From an uncultured Desulfobacter sp. (GTDB lineage: Bacteria; Desulfobacterota; Desulfobacteria; Desulfobacterales; Desulfobacteraceae): 64,000 nt of DNA. Positions 9,438 through 18,672 of this stretch are shown piece by piece. Location of the stretch: the NCBI RefSeq assembly GCF_963666675.1, contig NZ_OY762929.1, positions 4,466,001-4,530,000 of the forward strand, in the 5' to 3' direction. Both the position numbers and the translations under genes were made by a program. Below the pieces are notes generated by a model. The model did no database searches and was not told the DNA's origin. It saw only the letters and a program-made list of their open reading frames with translations. Every line of letters begins with the position of its first letter. The stretch's first letter is position 1.

Positions 9438-9879
9438 AAAAGACTCCTTTTCCTAAAAACCTGTTGAATCGAAATGGTACCAGGTCGCGGGTCAGATGGT
9501 GTGCTGATCATTCACAGGGCACTTTTTTGCCCGCACGGATTTCAAGTCGGAAGCGAAAACGAAACATTCGTATCCAATAGGGACAATATAATTCTTTTTG
9601 GAAACTTAACCCGACGATTCAGCATGTTTTGCCGGATCAAGAACTTGCGTAATTAAAGGTAGATTTGATCTTTATTTCACTATATCCAGTTAAAAAGATA
9701 TGTGTCAAGGGGATTTACCCGGGCATTAGCCCTTTTCGCGGGACATGCAGCCCAAGGCATGTTTTTTGGGCATATTCCGCCGAAACAATCAAAAAATTTA
9801 AAACGCCCATAAACACGACCCAATGGATATCCCAAGCGGATATCATGATGCCGTCATTCGCCTTTTCTAAAATTCAGCT
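9438..9879. other. Intergenic region upstream of flagellin
   Basis: About 440 bases between divergent genes. Short open frames occur but none has a ribosome site or recognisable product. I see no RNA gene or repeat. The flagellin promoter follows at 9880. Confidence 0.6.
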
Positions 9880-9907
9880 TCAAGTTTTTTTGAACACTTG
9901 CCGATAA
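9880..9907 (+). promoter_or_regulatory. Sigma-28 (FliA-type) promoter for flagellin
   Basis: TCAAGTTT at 9880-9887, a 12-base spacer and GCCGATAA at 9900-9907. The sigma-28 consensus is TAAAGTTT-N11-GCCGATAA, so the -10 matches fully and the -35 in 7 of 8 positions. It sits 115 bases before the flagellin start, giving a leader of about 105 bases. Confidence 0.8.
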
Positions 9908-10022
9908 TAACGTTTTGAAATAGATCAATAGATTTTTTTACATTGAAATTACATATATCCTGCTGTATTATTTAGATATTATCACATAGATAATATAACA
10001 CCATCAAAAGCGGGGAGGCACC

Positions 10023-10823
10023 ATGGCACTTACCATCAACCAAAACACCACGGCATTAATCGCCGCAAACACGCTTGAACGAAACAACACCGGGTTGACG
10101 AACTCCCTGGAACGTATGGCAACGGGCCAGAAAATCAACTCAGCGGCAGACAACGCCGCCGGTCTGACCATTGCCGACAGCTTGAGAAGCCAGTCCCTGG
10201 GGATCGGACAGGAAATGCAAAACCTCAACGACAAGGTATCCCTGGCCCAAACCGCCGACGGCGCGTTGGGACGGATTACGGATATGCTACAGGGCATCAG
10301 AACCAAAGCGATAGAGGCCGAAGGCGGGAGCAATTCCCCATCAAGTTTGGCCGCCATCCAGTCAGATATTGAAGGCGCACTGAAGTCCATTGACGATATG
10401 GTGGGCACGACATCTTATAACGGACAAAACCTGTTGGACGGATCTTTCAACAGCAGTGGGCTTTCAATCTCGTCTGCGGCAACCTCAAGCCTTGGTTCCC
10501 AGGAAAGCGGCTGGTTGTCCGACATTGATATCACCACCGAGGACGGTGTCCAAAAAGCCCTTGAGACCATAGATCTTGCCCTTGGGCAAATCGCCGAAAA
10601 CAGGTCTTCGGTGGGCGCCGGAACCAATCAATACACATCGGATATCAACAACATGGCCACCACCCAGATCAATCTGATGGCCTCGGAATCTGAAATCAGG
10701 GATGTGGACATCGCAGAAGAGAGCATTGTTCTAAACCAGATGAAACTGCTCAGGGAGACAAACATCTATGCCCTGAACCAGTCCAATGAGTCCCAGAATA
10801 GACTGACGAACCTGCTGGGATAG
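10023..10823 (+). CDS. fliC: Flagellin, short form
   Basis: Filament subunit of 266 residues, secreted through the flagellar export apparatus. The N-terminal D0/D1 helix (MALTINQNTTALIAANTLER...RMATGQKINSAADNAAGL) and the C-terminal D1/D0 helix (ESEIRDVDIAEESIVLNQ...LNQSNESQNRLTNLLG) are both present. The variable outer domain is nearly absent, making it shorter than most flagellins (270-500). GGGGAGG stands 5 bases before the ATG. No other flagellar gene is in the window, so this is a detached flagellin gene under its own sigma-28 promoter, followed by a hairpin. Confidence 0.95.
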   Translation: MALTINQNTTALIAANTLERNNTGLTNSLERMATGQKINSAADNAAGLTIADSLRSQSLGIGQEMQNLNDKVSLAQTADGALGRITDMLQGIRTKAIEAEGGSNSPSSLAAIQSDIEGALKSIDDMVGTTSYNGQNLLDGSFNSSGLSISSAATSSLGSQESGWLSDIDITTEDGVQKALETIDLALGQIAENRSSVGAGTNQYTSDINNMATTQINLMASESEIRDVDIAEESIVLNQMKLLRETNIYALNQSNESQNRLTNLLG

Positions 10824-10884
10824 CCTGCGATTCAAATCCGACAATAGCTTGATTACGGCCAGGACAATGATTCACATTTTTATC

Positions 10885-10943
10885 GGCTGAAAATTTTTAC
10901 CTTTGGGATATGCAATCTCCGCCCGGGGGTAAAATTTTCAGCC
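10885..10943. terminator. Long inverted repeat between flagellin and transglutaminase genes
   Basis: Arms GGCTGAAAATTTTTACC (10885-10901) and GGTAAAATTTTCAGCC (10928-10943) are complementary apart from one base. It lies between convergent genes and may act as a bidirectional terminator, although there is no long T run. Confidence 0.55.
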
Positions 10944-10964
10944 TTCTAATTTGGACAACCGGAT

Positions 10965-11843
10965 TCACAAAGGTTGCTGCACAACATCCACAGCCACCTG
11001 AAGACGGTGGTTCCCGCCGCCAAGCACCGTGCCCCGAACCGGGGTAACATCCCCATAATCCCGGCCCCAGGCCAGGGTAATATGCTGATCAATGGGCATG
11101 ACATCATTGGTGGGATCCAAATCCACCCACCCTACACCCGGAATATAAATGGAAAACCAGGCATGTGAGGCATCAGCGCCCACCAGCTTTGATTTTCCCG
11201 GCGGGGGCTGGGTATTCAGATAACCGCTGACATACCGGGCGGCAAGTCCCATGGCCCGAAGACAGGCAATGCCCACATGGGCAAAGTCCTGACACACACC
11301 CCGTTTTATCTCAAACGCCTTGGAAAGGGGGGTAAAGGTTGAGGTGGCATTGGGGTCGTAAGCAAACTCGGTAAAAATCCTGTGGGTCAAATCCAGGGCG
11401 GCACGAAGTATGGGGACGCCCGGCGCAAATACCTCAGCCGCCCATTGTGCAACCGCCTTATTGGGTTGGACCATGGGAGAGGCAAAAACAAATTCAAAGG
11501 CGTCCAGATCCTTAGGGGTTTTATACTGCCCGATGGTATCTCGAACCTGCTCCCAGGCCGGGGTCTGGTCCGGCATCACACAGACAGGCGGATGAAGCGC
11601 GACCTCGGAATCCGCCAGGATATCAAGCTCGGAATGGGGACTTTCCAGACAAATATTGATCACGGTGTTTCCGAAATAATCCAGACGCATGGAGCGGACA
11701 GACGGCTCAGGCTTCAGACAAACCCGGCTGTGGGTACTGGTCTGGTACTCCGAATTTCTGGGAATCAGCACCAGTTCACTATGGGAAAGTGACGCAGGTG
11801 ACTCGTATTGATAATGGGTCCGGTGACTGATTTTATATTTCAT
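10965..11843 (-). CDS. Transglutaminase-like protein
   Basis: 292 residues. An N-terminal beta-rich domain typical of bacterial transglutaminase-like proteins (MKYKISHRTHYQYESPASLS) precedes the papain-fold core, with catalytic Cys in RGVCQDFAH, His in DASHAWFSIYIPG and Asp in GWVDLDPTND. Such proteins usually act as cysteine peptidases or amidases. It overlaps the upstream ATP-grasp/alpha-E gene by 11 bases, so the two form an operon. A larger relative is encoded at 59396-62785 beside another ATP-grasp and alpha-E pair. Confidence 0.88.
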   Translation of the reverse strand: MKYKISHRTHYQYESPASLSHSELVLIPRNSEYQTSTHSRVCLKPEPSVRSMRLDYFGNTVINICLESPHSELDILADSEVALHPPVCVMPDQTPAWEQVRDTIGQYKTPKDLDAFEFVFASPMVQPNKAVAQWAAEVFAPGVPILRAALDLTHRIFTEFAYDPNATSTFTPLSKAFEIKRGVCQDFAHVGIACLRAMGLAARYVSGYLNTQPPPGKSKLVGADASHAWFSIYIPGVGWVDLDPTNDVMPIDQHITLAWGRDYGDVTPVRGTVLGGGNHRLQVAVDVVQQPL

Positions 11844-14508
11844 TGTTTACCGCCCCGCCCATAATTCCCATCACAGGCAATCCCCTACCCTCAAACTGGC
11901 CATTGAGCTGTTTTTCCGTTTCAATCCGACTTAAATAGTGCTGGGTGATGCTGTCGGCAAGCCCCTGCAGGTCCTTGTTCAATTTTTCCAGCAAGGTATT
12001 CAGGTTTGGAAAAACATGTTTTTCACCACGTTTCATCAACTCCTGTGTATCTGCCAGGCGAAGCCGGGTGGTCAGATCCAGAATAATTTTTTCCTCCTTT
12101 GTCCGGAAGGGAAAAGGTTGGGATTTGGGTAAATTTTCCAAATGTGTATGCAGAACCGCCAACTGAAACCCCACAGACCGCGGATTTATCTCATCCAGCA
12201 AAAGCAGGTCTACCAATGGTTCCATGAGGATGGTGGTCCGGTATCGGGTGTGATAGGTGATGCGGCTGTCCGCCACTTCAAGCACCGCCTCAAGGTCATT
12301 GGGGTCCGGCACCCGATCTCCCCGGATCAGGCTTGCCATGACGGTTGTCATGTGAAGGGCCCGCTCAATCCTGCGGCCCATGTCCATGAAACGCCACCCC
12401 ATTCCCCGGGTCATGCTTTCCAGCGCAAGGCCTGCAAAGGCGGACATATTCAGGATAATATCACTGAGCATTTCCAGAATTTCGGAACTCTGACGTTTAG
12501 GATCAATCCGGACCAACCCTTTTTCAATGCGCCCGAGAATCTGCCAGGAATCATCCGAGAGCCGGTCCCTCACCCGGTCCGCCACCTGGATGGCGTTGTT
12601 CAGACAGTTAAGAATACTGCTTTGTATCTGGACCCCATAGATGGAGCGGTATAATTCCTTTTCAATAAGGCTTACGGAAAACGAGGCATCAGGCCGGCCA
12701 AGGTCAGCAGAGACGATTTTCAAATTGGCCATGGCCCGGAGGAAAAACGGCATTTCACTGACTTTGTTCAGCTGGGTCTCGCTGTGCACACGCATCAAAA
12801 CGCTTCGGATCACCCGCAGCATCCCTTCGGTACGTTCCATATACCGCCCCAGCCAGAGCATATTATCCGCAACCCTGCTGGGCAGGTCACTTCCCCTGTG
12901 AATTTCAAAGGGCGTGGAAAAGCGGTGGAGCATACTCTTAAATTCCGTGGGCCGCTCGGACAGACACCAGGCATCTTTGGCCCCCTGCCCTTTTCCCCGG
13001 GTACCGGAGAGCGCAAGCGCTTCCGGATCATCCGCCACGCGAGCCAGCCCGCCGGGCATGACAGCCGTCTCAACCAGGTCTGCCGCCTTTACAGGTGCGG
13101 TGCCGGCATTCTCCGTGATGGACGAAGCAAACATGCGCACGGCCGTATAACTGTTTTTCACGCCTTTTTCGAACCAGACCGGTACAGTGGACGGTTCAAT
13201 CGGATAACGTCCGACCCAGGCATAGGGCATATTCTTGATAGCGGAAATCAGTGCCTGTTTCTTAGGCCCGGTCAAAGTTAGGGTATGCACCGCCTGGGCA
13301 TGGGCCGGGCTGAATGCACTGTAAAGGGTCATGGGCCGGGCACCGATCTTTATATCTTCCAAAACCCGATCCCGGATCTCCGGCGTTCCCAGCCAGAATG
13401 TATCCACATTTTCAAGAATTAACGATTCGCCCAGAATCTCCCGGCACAACTTCGGCAGCAGCGCAAACAGCCCCGGAGACTCAAGGACACCGGATCCAAG
13501 GGCATTGCTTATGGCCACGTTGCCGGCCCTGGCCGCCTGGAGCAGACCGGGAATACCGGGAAAGCCGGAATTGGGATCCAGCAAAGGATCACAGGTATAA
13601 TCGGGAATACGCCGCAAAATAACATCCACCCGCTGAAGCCCCCCCAGAGTCTTGAGAAACACCCAGTCCCCCCGGGTGGTCAGATCATTGGTTTCCACCA
13701 GGGTATAGCCCAGATACCTTGCCAGGAAAACCTGCTCAAAATAGTGGGCGCCGAAGGGGCCTTCACAGAGCATCACAATGCGGGGTTCCTGCTGTTTTTG
13801 ACCCGAAATTTCCATCAGAGAGAGATTCAGGTATTTAAAAAACGGGGCCAGGCGCTGGACTTTTCTGGAATGAAACATCCGGGGTAGAATCCGAGTAAGG
13901 ATAACGCGGTTTTCCAGGGCATATCCAATGCCGGCCGGCACCTGGGTACCATGGGATGCCACCTGCCAGCTGCCCTGGGCCGGACAGATGAGATCCGAAG
14001 AAAACAGGTGATGATCCGGGATAACGCGCTCGAACCCAAACCGGCACTGGCGCAAAAATCCGGGATTACCAAATATCAGTTCCGCTGGAATTACCCGGTT
14101 TTTGATCAGCTCCTGGCGGCCGTAAATATCCTTAAACACCAATGCCAAAAGCTTTGAACGCTGCTGAATACCGTGCTCAAGGATCTGCCAGGTGGAATTT
14201 GAAATGGGCAAAGGAATCGGATCAAGGGTCCAGGGCCGTTCTGTAGCGGTTTTCGGATTGAAAACATTGTAGGCAGATCCGTGTTCCTGGATGATCTGAC
14301 GTGCTTTTTTCCAGCGCTGGGAGAGCTCTGCAGTTCCCAGGCTGTTAAGATAGTTAGCCAGTCCGGCCCAATGGGGCTGCAGCTCACCGCTGCCCAAATC
14401 AATGGCTGTGCTCTGGTTTAATATATCCGGGGTAAATACCGGGGTAAAAGGCTTGTTCCCGGACGGTCCCGGGTCTTCCCCGGAGATGGGTTCATTGGTC
14501 GGACGCAT
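11833..14508 (-). CDS. Circularly permuted ATP-grasp / alpha-E fusion protein
   Basis: 891 residues. The first 500 or so residues match the circularly permuted ATP-grasp family (GSAYNVFN, VFKDIYGRQELIKNRVIPAEL, IGYALENRVILTRILPRMF, LCEGPFGAHYFEQVFLARYLG, VILRRIPDYTCDPL, GNVAISNALGSGVLES). The rest, from about residue 550, is an alpha-E domain beginning LPSRVADNMLWLGRYMERTE. The same two modules are separate genes at 56912-58342 and 58374-59357. The family is predicted to make peptide or amide bonds with ATP; the product is not known. Compared with the plus-strand homologue the ATP-grasp half is more divergent. Confidence 0.87.
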   Translation of the reverse strand: MRPTNEPISGEDPGPSGNKPFTPVFTPDILNQSTAIDLGSGELQPHWAGLANYLNSLGTAELSQRWKKARQIIQEHGSAYNVFNPKTATERPWTLDPIPLPISNSTWQILEHGIQQRSKLLALVFKDIYGRQELIKNRVIPAELIFGNPGFLRQCRFGFERVIPDHHLFSSDLICPAQGSWQVASHGTQVPAGIGYALENRVILTRILPRMFHSRKVQRLAPFFKYLNLSLMEISGQKQQEPRIVMLCEGPFGAHYFEQVFLARYLGYTLVETNDLTTRGDWVFLKTLGGLQRVDVILRRIPDYTCDPLLDPNSGFPGIPGLLQAARAGNVAISNALGSGVLESPGLFALLPKLCREILGESLILENVDTFWLGTPEIRDRVLEDIKIGARPMTLYSAFSPAHAQAVHTLTLTGPKKQALISAIKNMPYAWVGRYPIEPSTVPVWFEKGVKNSYTAVRMFASSITENAGTAPVKAADLVETAVMPGGLARVADDPEALALSGTRGKGQGAKDAWCLSERPTEFKSMLHRFSTPFEIHRGSDLPSRVADNMLWLGRYMERTEGMLRVIRSVLMRVHSETQLNKVSEMPFFLRAMANLKIVSADLGRPDASFSVSLIEKELYRSIYGVQIQSSILNCLNNAIQVADRVRDRLSDDSWQILGRIEKGLVRIDPKRQSSEILEMLSDIILNMSAFAGLALESMTRGMGWRFMDMGRRIERALHMTTVMASLIRGDRVPDPNDLEAVLEVADSRITYHTRYRTTILMEPLVDLLLLDEINPRSVGFQLAVLHTHLENLPKSQPFPFRTKEEKIILDLTTRLRLADTQELMKRGEKHVFPNLNTLLEKLNKDLQGLADSITQHYLSRIETEKQLNGQFEGRGLPVMGIMGGAVNNEI

Positions 14509-14983
14509 TCGGTTTTTGTCTATTTCACTACTGTTTTCGACTGTATGCCTATCCTAAAAAAGCGATCAAAATTGCCATATTTCAAAAGGGATCTATTGTA
14601 ATTGATTCCCCGGGAAGACGCAAGCTCAAAAGACTGCACCTGCGGGGTGATTCTTCAAGCGTTTTATCAATGTTAAAACATATTGATAGGCCCATTTTAC
14701 CGGACCCCAGGCGCCTATAAAGCTTGACTTCCCGTATTTTTCTCATATTATATTAGTTAATGATTGGGCTGAATGATCTATCGACACAAAAGTTCAGACC
14801 ACAAAATTTAACAATCCAACAACTGAATTGAAACGTTCATACAGCGGCAACAGGCGGATCTAATTGTTCATCGGGGGTTCAGCCCACAATAAAAGATTGT
14901 AATCTCGGATAGGCTGCACGGACTTTATTAACAAAAGTCATCATCATATTTAATGCGCTTTACACCCTTTAGAGGAGAATGCC
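14509..14983. other. Intergenic region, no gene seen
   Basis: 475 bases between divergently transcribed genes. It must carry the promoters of the ATP-grasp operon (minus) and the CBS gene (plus). I see no RNA gene, repeat copy or strong promoter match. AGAGGAG before 14984 is the CBS ribosome site. Confidence 0.5.
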
Positions 14984-15529
14984 ATGAAAGAAATACTGAT
15001 AAAAACAGTTATGACACCCTTACATGATTATATCACCCTTAAAGAAACAGATACGATTTATGATGTATTCCAGCTTCTGGAAAAAAAAAGAGCCGAAAGC
15101 AAAAACGCTCACAGGGATGTTATTGTTGTTAACGACGACGGCAAATTCAAGGGTAAAGTGACCATGCTGGATATTTTCAGAAGCCTTGAACCCAACTATA
15201 AAAAACTGTTCAAAGATTACAAAGACGGGACGCTGACAAAGGAGTACGTGATTAATGCGATGCGGGATTTCAATCTCTGGGTGGAACCTATCCAGAACCT
15301 TTGCGAGCGCGGTGCCAACATCAAAATCTCTGAGATCATGCACGTCCCCAGCGAGGTTGAATACCTCCAGGAAAACGATTCCCTGGAAAAAGCGCTGCAT
15401 GAATATGTCATGGGCGTTCACCAGCCATTGATCGTGAAAAATGGTGACACGGTCACAGGTGTTCTAAGATTTTGTGATTTATTTGAGGTAATCAGGGACC
15501 GGATGCTCTCTTGTCCTGCGCCTGAATAA
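14984..15529 (+). CDS. CBS-domain protein
   Basis: 181 residues containing a tandem CBS pair: VMTPLHDYITLKETDTIYDV...VVNDDGKFKGKVTMLDIFRSL, then IMHVPSEVEYLQENDSLEKAL...LIVKNGDTVTGVLRFCDLFEVI. A roughly 45-residue helical insert separates the two. CBS pairs bind adenine nucleotides and report energy status. There is no attached effector domain, so it probably acts on a partner. AGAGGAG lies 6 bases before the ATG. Confidence 0.85.
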   Translation: MKEILIKTVMTPLHDYITLKETDTIYDVFQLLEKKRAESKNAHRDVIVVNDDGKFKGKVTMLDIFRSLEPNYKKLFKDYKDGTLTKEYVINAMRDFNLWVEPIQNLCERGANIKISEIMHVPSEVEYLQENDSLEKALHEYVMGVHQPLIVKNGDTVTGVLRFCDLFEVIRDRMLSCPAPE

Positions 15530-15572
15530 CGGCCATGGACCGACCTGGGCTATCATCACCCATGGCCCCATC
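15526..15572 (+). repeat. Partial copy of the two-hairpin repeat family
   Basis: ATAACGGCCATGGACC and the following imperfect palindrome match the first hairpin of the family (full copies at 37261, 38615, 46973, 51097, 53254 and 56528). The second hairpin is missing. The copy begins within the CBS stop codon. Confidence 0.6.
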
Positions 15573-15583
15573 ACGTTAAAAGC

Positions 15584-15616
15584 AGAAAGAATCCAGCCAC
15601 TTGCTGGATTCTTTCT
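15584..15616. terminator. Bidirectional Rho-independent-type hairpin
   Basis: Perfect 14-bp stem (15584-15597 with 15603-15616, AGAAAGAATCCAGC and complement) and a 5-base loop. On the minus strand it follows the gcdB stop directly and is trailed by CTTTT. It separates the convergent CBS gene and gcd operon. Confidence 0.8.
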
Positions 15617-16734
15617 TATCCCCCTAAAAGCGTTAAAAAGATACCCGCCGCAATTACGGTGCCGATAACACCCGCCACATTGGGTCCCATGGCATACATG
15701 AGCAGATAATTTTTTTTGTCCGCTTCCATACCCACCTTATGCACAACCCTGGCAGCCATGGGTACGGCCGAGACACCGGCCGCTCCCAGCAGCGGATTGA
15801 TTTTGTTTTTAGAAAAAAGGTTCATGAGTTTGGCTAAAAGGACCCCTGTCATGGTGGAAACCACAAAGGCAAAAAGTCCCAGACAGAACACAAATATCAC
15901 CTGGGGCCTTAAAAAGTTCTCCGCATTCATGGTGGCACCCACCGGCACACCGAGGAAAATGGTCACAATATTCATCAATTCATTCTGGGCGGCACCATGG
16001 AGCCGGTCGACCACGCCGGATTCCCGGAACAGGTTGCCCAGCATAAACATGGAAATCAGCGGCGCAGATGCCGGCACCAGCAAGATAATCACGAAGGTCG
16101 AGACGATGGGAAAAAAGATTTTTTCAAGCTTCCCCACCTTTCTGCCCTTGGCCATGCGGATGCGTCTTTCGTCCGGGGTGGTCAGCAATTTCATTACCGG
16201 GGGCTGGATAATGGGCACAAGGGCCATGTAGGAATAGGCGGCCACGGCGCATATGCCTAACAGGGAGGGGGCCAGCTTGGATGCCAGAAATATGGTGGTG
16301 GGCCCGTCCGCCCCGCCGATGATACCGATGGTCGCCGCAGCTTTAAGATCAAATCCAAAGGCCTGGGCCGCAAAAAAAGTGATGTACACCCCGGCCTGGG
16401 CACCGGCCCCCAGAAAAATCAGCCGGGGATTGGCAATGAGCGGCCCAAAATCAGTGAGTGCCCCAAGGCCCAAAAATATCACAGGAGGAATAATCTCCCA
16501 GTGGATACCATATTCGTAAAATTTCCAGAGCAGTCCTTCATGGGGGGTCATGAGCCCGGCCAACGGCAGGTTCACAAGGATGATTCCAAACCCGATGGGC
16601 AGCAGCAAAAGGGGTTCATAGGATTTTGCCACGGCAAGGTAGATCAAAGCTAACCCGATAATCCACATCACCACAATGCCCGGGGTGATATAAAACAGTC
16701 CCGTGGTCTGGAACAGGGCATTTAAGGCACTCAT
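15616..16734 (-). CDS. gcdB: Na+-translocating decarboxylase beta subunit (glutaconyl-CoA type)
   Basis: Integral membrane Na+ pump subunit of 372 residues, of the OadB/MmdB/GcdB family. It has about ten hydrophobic segments and the family hallmarks GIIGGADGPTTIFLASKLAP and PLLGAAGVSAVPMAARVVHK. It decarboxylates carboxybiotin and moves Na+ outward. The upstream gcdA, biotin carrier and acyl-CoA dehydrogenase indicate glutaconyl-CoA rather than oxaloacetate or methylmalonyl-CoA as substrate. Its start overlaps the stop of the small subunit by 4 bases. Confidence 0.9.
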   Translation of the reverse strand: MSALNALFQTTGLFYITPGIVVMWIIGLALIYLAVAKSYEPLLLLPIGFGIILVNLPLAGLMTPHEGLLWKFYEYGIHWEIIPPVIFLGLGALTDFGPLIANPRLIFLGAGAQAGVYITFFAAQAFGFDLKAAATIGIIGGADGPTTIFLASKLAPSLLGICAVAAYSYMALVPIIQPPVMKLLTTPDERRIRMAKGRKVGKLEKIFFPIVSTFVIILLVPASAPLISMFMLGNLFRESGVVDRLHGAAQNELMNIVTIFLGVPVGATMNAENFLRPQVIFVFCLGLFAFVVSTMTGVLLAKLMNLFSKNKINPLLGAAGVSAVPMAARVVHKVGMEADKKNYLLMYAMGPNVAGVIGTVIAAGIFLTLLGG

Positions 16735-16889
16735 TTATCCCCTCCCTGCCCGGCGGCTGCCTTAGTCTTTCGTTTTGATTCCAAAGCGGTAACCGCTTTT
16801 TCGGTTATTTTAATGGAAAGGTAAAGAAAGGTCATGCCCAGGAACACGCCCAAAAGGCCTGTGAGAAACACCCCCACCCCATCAGCCAT
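16731..16889 (-). CDS. gcdD: Small membrane subunit of the decarboxylase (OadG/GcdD-like)
   Basis: 52 residues, starting MADGVGVFLTGLLGVFLG. One membrane helix (about 6-28) is followed by a charged, Lys- and Ala-rich tail (ALESKRKTKAAAGQ). This is the architecture of the gamma/delta subunits that anchor the carboxyltransferase to the membrane pump. It begins 3 bases after the gcdA stop and ends in an ATGA overlap with gcdB, so its place in the operon is tight. Too short for standard gene-size cut-offs. Assignment rests on position and topology, not on strong sequence similarity. Confidence 0.75.
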   Translation of the reverse strand: MADGVGVFLTGLLGVFLGMTFLYLSIKITEKAVTALESKRKTKAAAGQGGDK

Positions 16890-16892
16890 GAT

Positions 16893-18650
16893 TTATTCCT
16901 TTCCCTTTGCGGTTGCGTGATCCCGAATAATTCTGGGCAGGATCATCTGATGCTGGGGGCAAATGGATTTGGGGTTCTGGTAGGCTGCACCGGCAAAGGC
17001 CTGCATATAGTGCCGCAGATCGGCAAGCCGGACGACCTCATCCACCATGCCGTGTTTTGCGCAATAAAGGGGTGTAGATGTATCCTTATATTTTTGTGCA
17101 AGGGCATTCATCTTCTCCACCACGGGTTCAAGATCCCGGCCCGCCGCCTTCTCCTTGACAAGCCGTCTGGCATAGTTGGCCACCGCCGCCGTCTCGCCGT
17201 GCATCACACATATTTCCGTGGCGCAGGTGCCCAGGGTAAAGGCATTATTCCGATTGGCCTGGGGCCCGCCCATGACATAGTGGGCGGCGGCCGTTCCTTT
17301 TCGTAAAATGACAAGCATCATGGGCAGCCCGGACTGCTGGATGGAGTAGACCAGGGACTGACCAAGACCCAAAAGCTCTGCTTTTTCGGCAACATCCCCC
17401 ACATCAATGCCGGAGGTGTCCTGGAACCAGATCACAGGGATTCTATCCCTGCCGCACAGGGTCACAAACTCGTTCATCTTCAACAGCCCCTGGCGATACA
17501 ATTTCCCCCCCATACCCGGATAATCGGCATATTCGGGATACCCCTTGCCAAGATACCCCTGGCGGTTTCCGATGCAGGCCACAAGCAGTCCATCCACCCG
17601 GCACAGCCCGGTATAGACTTCGGGGCCGTAGTCGGGGCGATATTCCATGTGCCCTGAGCCGTCCACAAGTCTTGCCAGGATATCATCAAATTCATATACG
17701 GTCTTGGAGGCGATGGGCAACAGACGCATGACCTCTTCAGCCTCAAACGCCGGGGATTTGGGTGGGGTCACCCGGAAAAATTCAGGGTCATAGGCCGGCA
17801 GTTTTTTCATGTAATCTCTAACGCCGTCCAGCACCTGCCTTTCCTCCTTGTACACAAAGCGAAAAAAACCGGTGTGATCATAATGGGTGGCCACGGAACC
17901 AGGCGGCTTTTCCCGGTGTTCTTTGGCTTTTTCGACCAGGGATTCGGCCATGTCCACGGTAAACCCACCCTGGGGGGCCATGCCGCTGACAATACCTGCG
18001 CCGCCCACGGCCATATTGCACTTGTCATGGGCAAACAGCACTGCAGGACTGATGGACTGGTAGCCACCACCGGCGGGGTTGGTGCCGTAGATGGCCGCCA
18101 GTACGGGAACGCCCTCCTGGGCAAGTTCTGCATGCCTGAAAAACGGGGTGCCGGAGCCCCTTCGGTCGGCATAAAATTTTTCCTGCTCGGTGAGCTTTGC
18201 CCCGCTGCAGTTCACCAGCCAGACCAGCGGGATATTGAGCCGTTCGGCAAGGTCCGTAACCCGCAAAATGTTCTCGGATTGACCGGCCAGCCAGGCTCCG
18301 GCCATGACCTTATTGTCAAAACCGATCACGACCGCCCATTTCCCCGCGATCTTCCCGATTCCATCAATGACATTGGTGGTACCCTCAACATTGCCTGCGG
18401 GATTATAAAGCGTATGAAGCGGGGTCCAGGTGCCCGGATCCACAATATACGCCAGGCGCTGCCATACGGTCATCTGGCCGCGCTGGTTAATTTTTTCTTC
18501 GGGAAGACCGAGGTGTTTGACCTCCTCAACGGCGGCCAAAATCTTTTCTTCCGCCTCCAGCACCTGTTCGTAATTGCTCTGGGTACGTTTTATAGTCCCC
18601 TTTTTAAGCGCTTTGCCAAAGGGTGTCATGTTTTCAAAATAGGATTTCAT
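16893..18650 (-). CDS. gcdA: Glutaconyl-CoA decarboxylase alpha subunit (carboxyltransferase)
   Basis: 585 residues, the same length as characterised GcdA. It transfers the carboxyl group of glutaconyl-CoA to biotin. The sequence follows GcdA throughout: YFENMTPFGKALKKG, LVWLVNCSGAKLTEQEKFY, RRGSGTPFFRHAEL, YGTNPAGGGYQSISPAV, GGAGIVSGM, and in the C-terminal half PVIWFQDTSGIDVGD and AAHYVMGGPQANRNNAFTLGT. Soluble, docking on the membrane subunits. Lies between the biotin carrier (22 bases upstream) and the small subunit (3 bases downstream). Confidence 0.93.
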   Translation of the reverse strand: MKSYFENMTPFGKALKKGTIKRTQSNYEQVLEAEEKILAAVEEVKHLGLPEEKINQRGQMTVWQRLAYIVDPGTWTPLHTLYNPAGNVEGTTNVIDGIGKIAGKWAVVIGFDNKVMAGAWLAGQSENILRVTDLAERLNIPLVWLVNCSGAKLTEQEKFYADRRGSGTPFFRHAELAQEGVPVLAAIYGTNPAGGGYQSISPAVLFAHDKCNMAVGGAGIVSGMAPQGGFTVDMAESLVEKAKEHREKPPGSVATHYDHTGFFRFVYKEERQVLDGVRDYMKKLPAYDPEFFRVTPPKSPAFEAEEVMRLLPIASKTVYEFDDILARLVDGSGHMEYRPDYGPEVYTGLCRVDGLLVACIGNRQGYLGKGYPEYADYPGMGGKLYRQGLLKMNEFVTLCGRDRIPVIWFQDTSGIDVGDVAEKAELLGLGQSLVYSIQQSGLPMMLVILRKGTAAAHYVMGGPQANRNNAFTLGTCATEICVMHGETAAVANYARRLVKEKAAGRDLEPVVEKMNALAQKYKDTSTPLYCAKHGMVDEVVRLADLRHYMQAFAGAAYQNPKSICPQHQMILPRIIRDHATAKGKE

Positions 18651-18672
18651 CTGTTTTTCCTTTGACGCTTAA

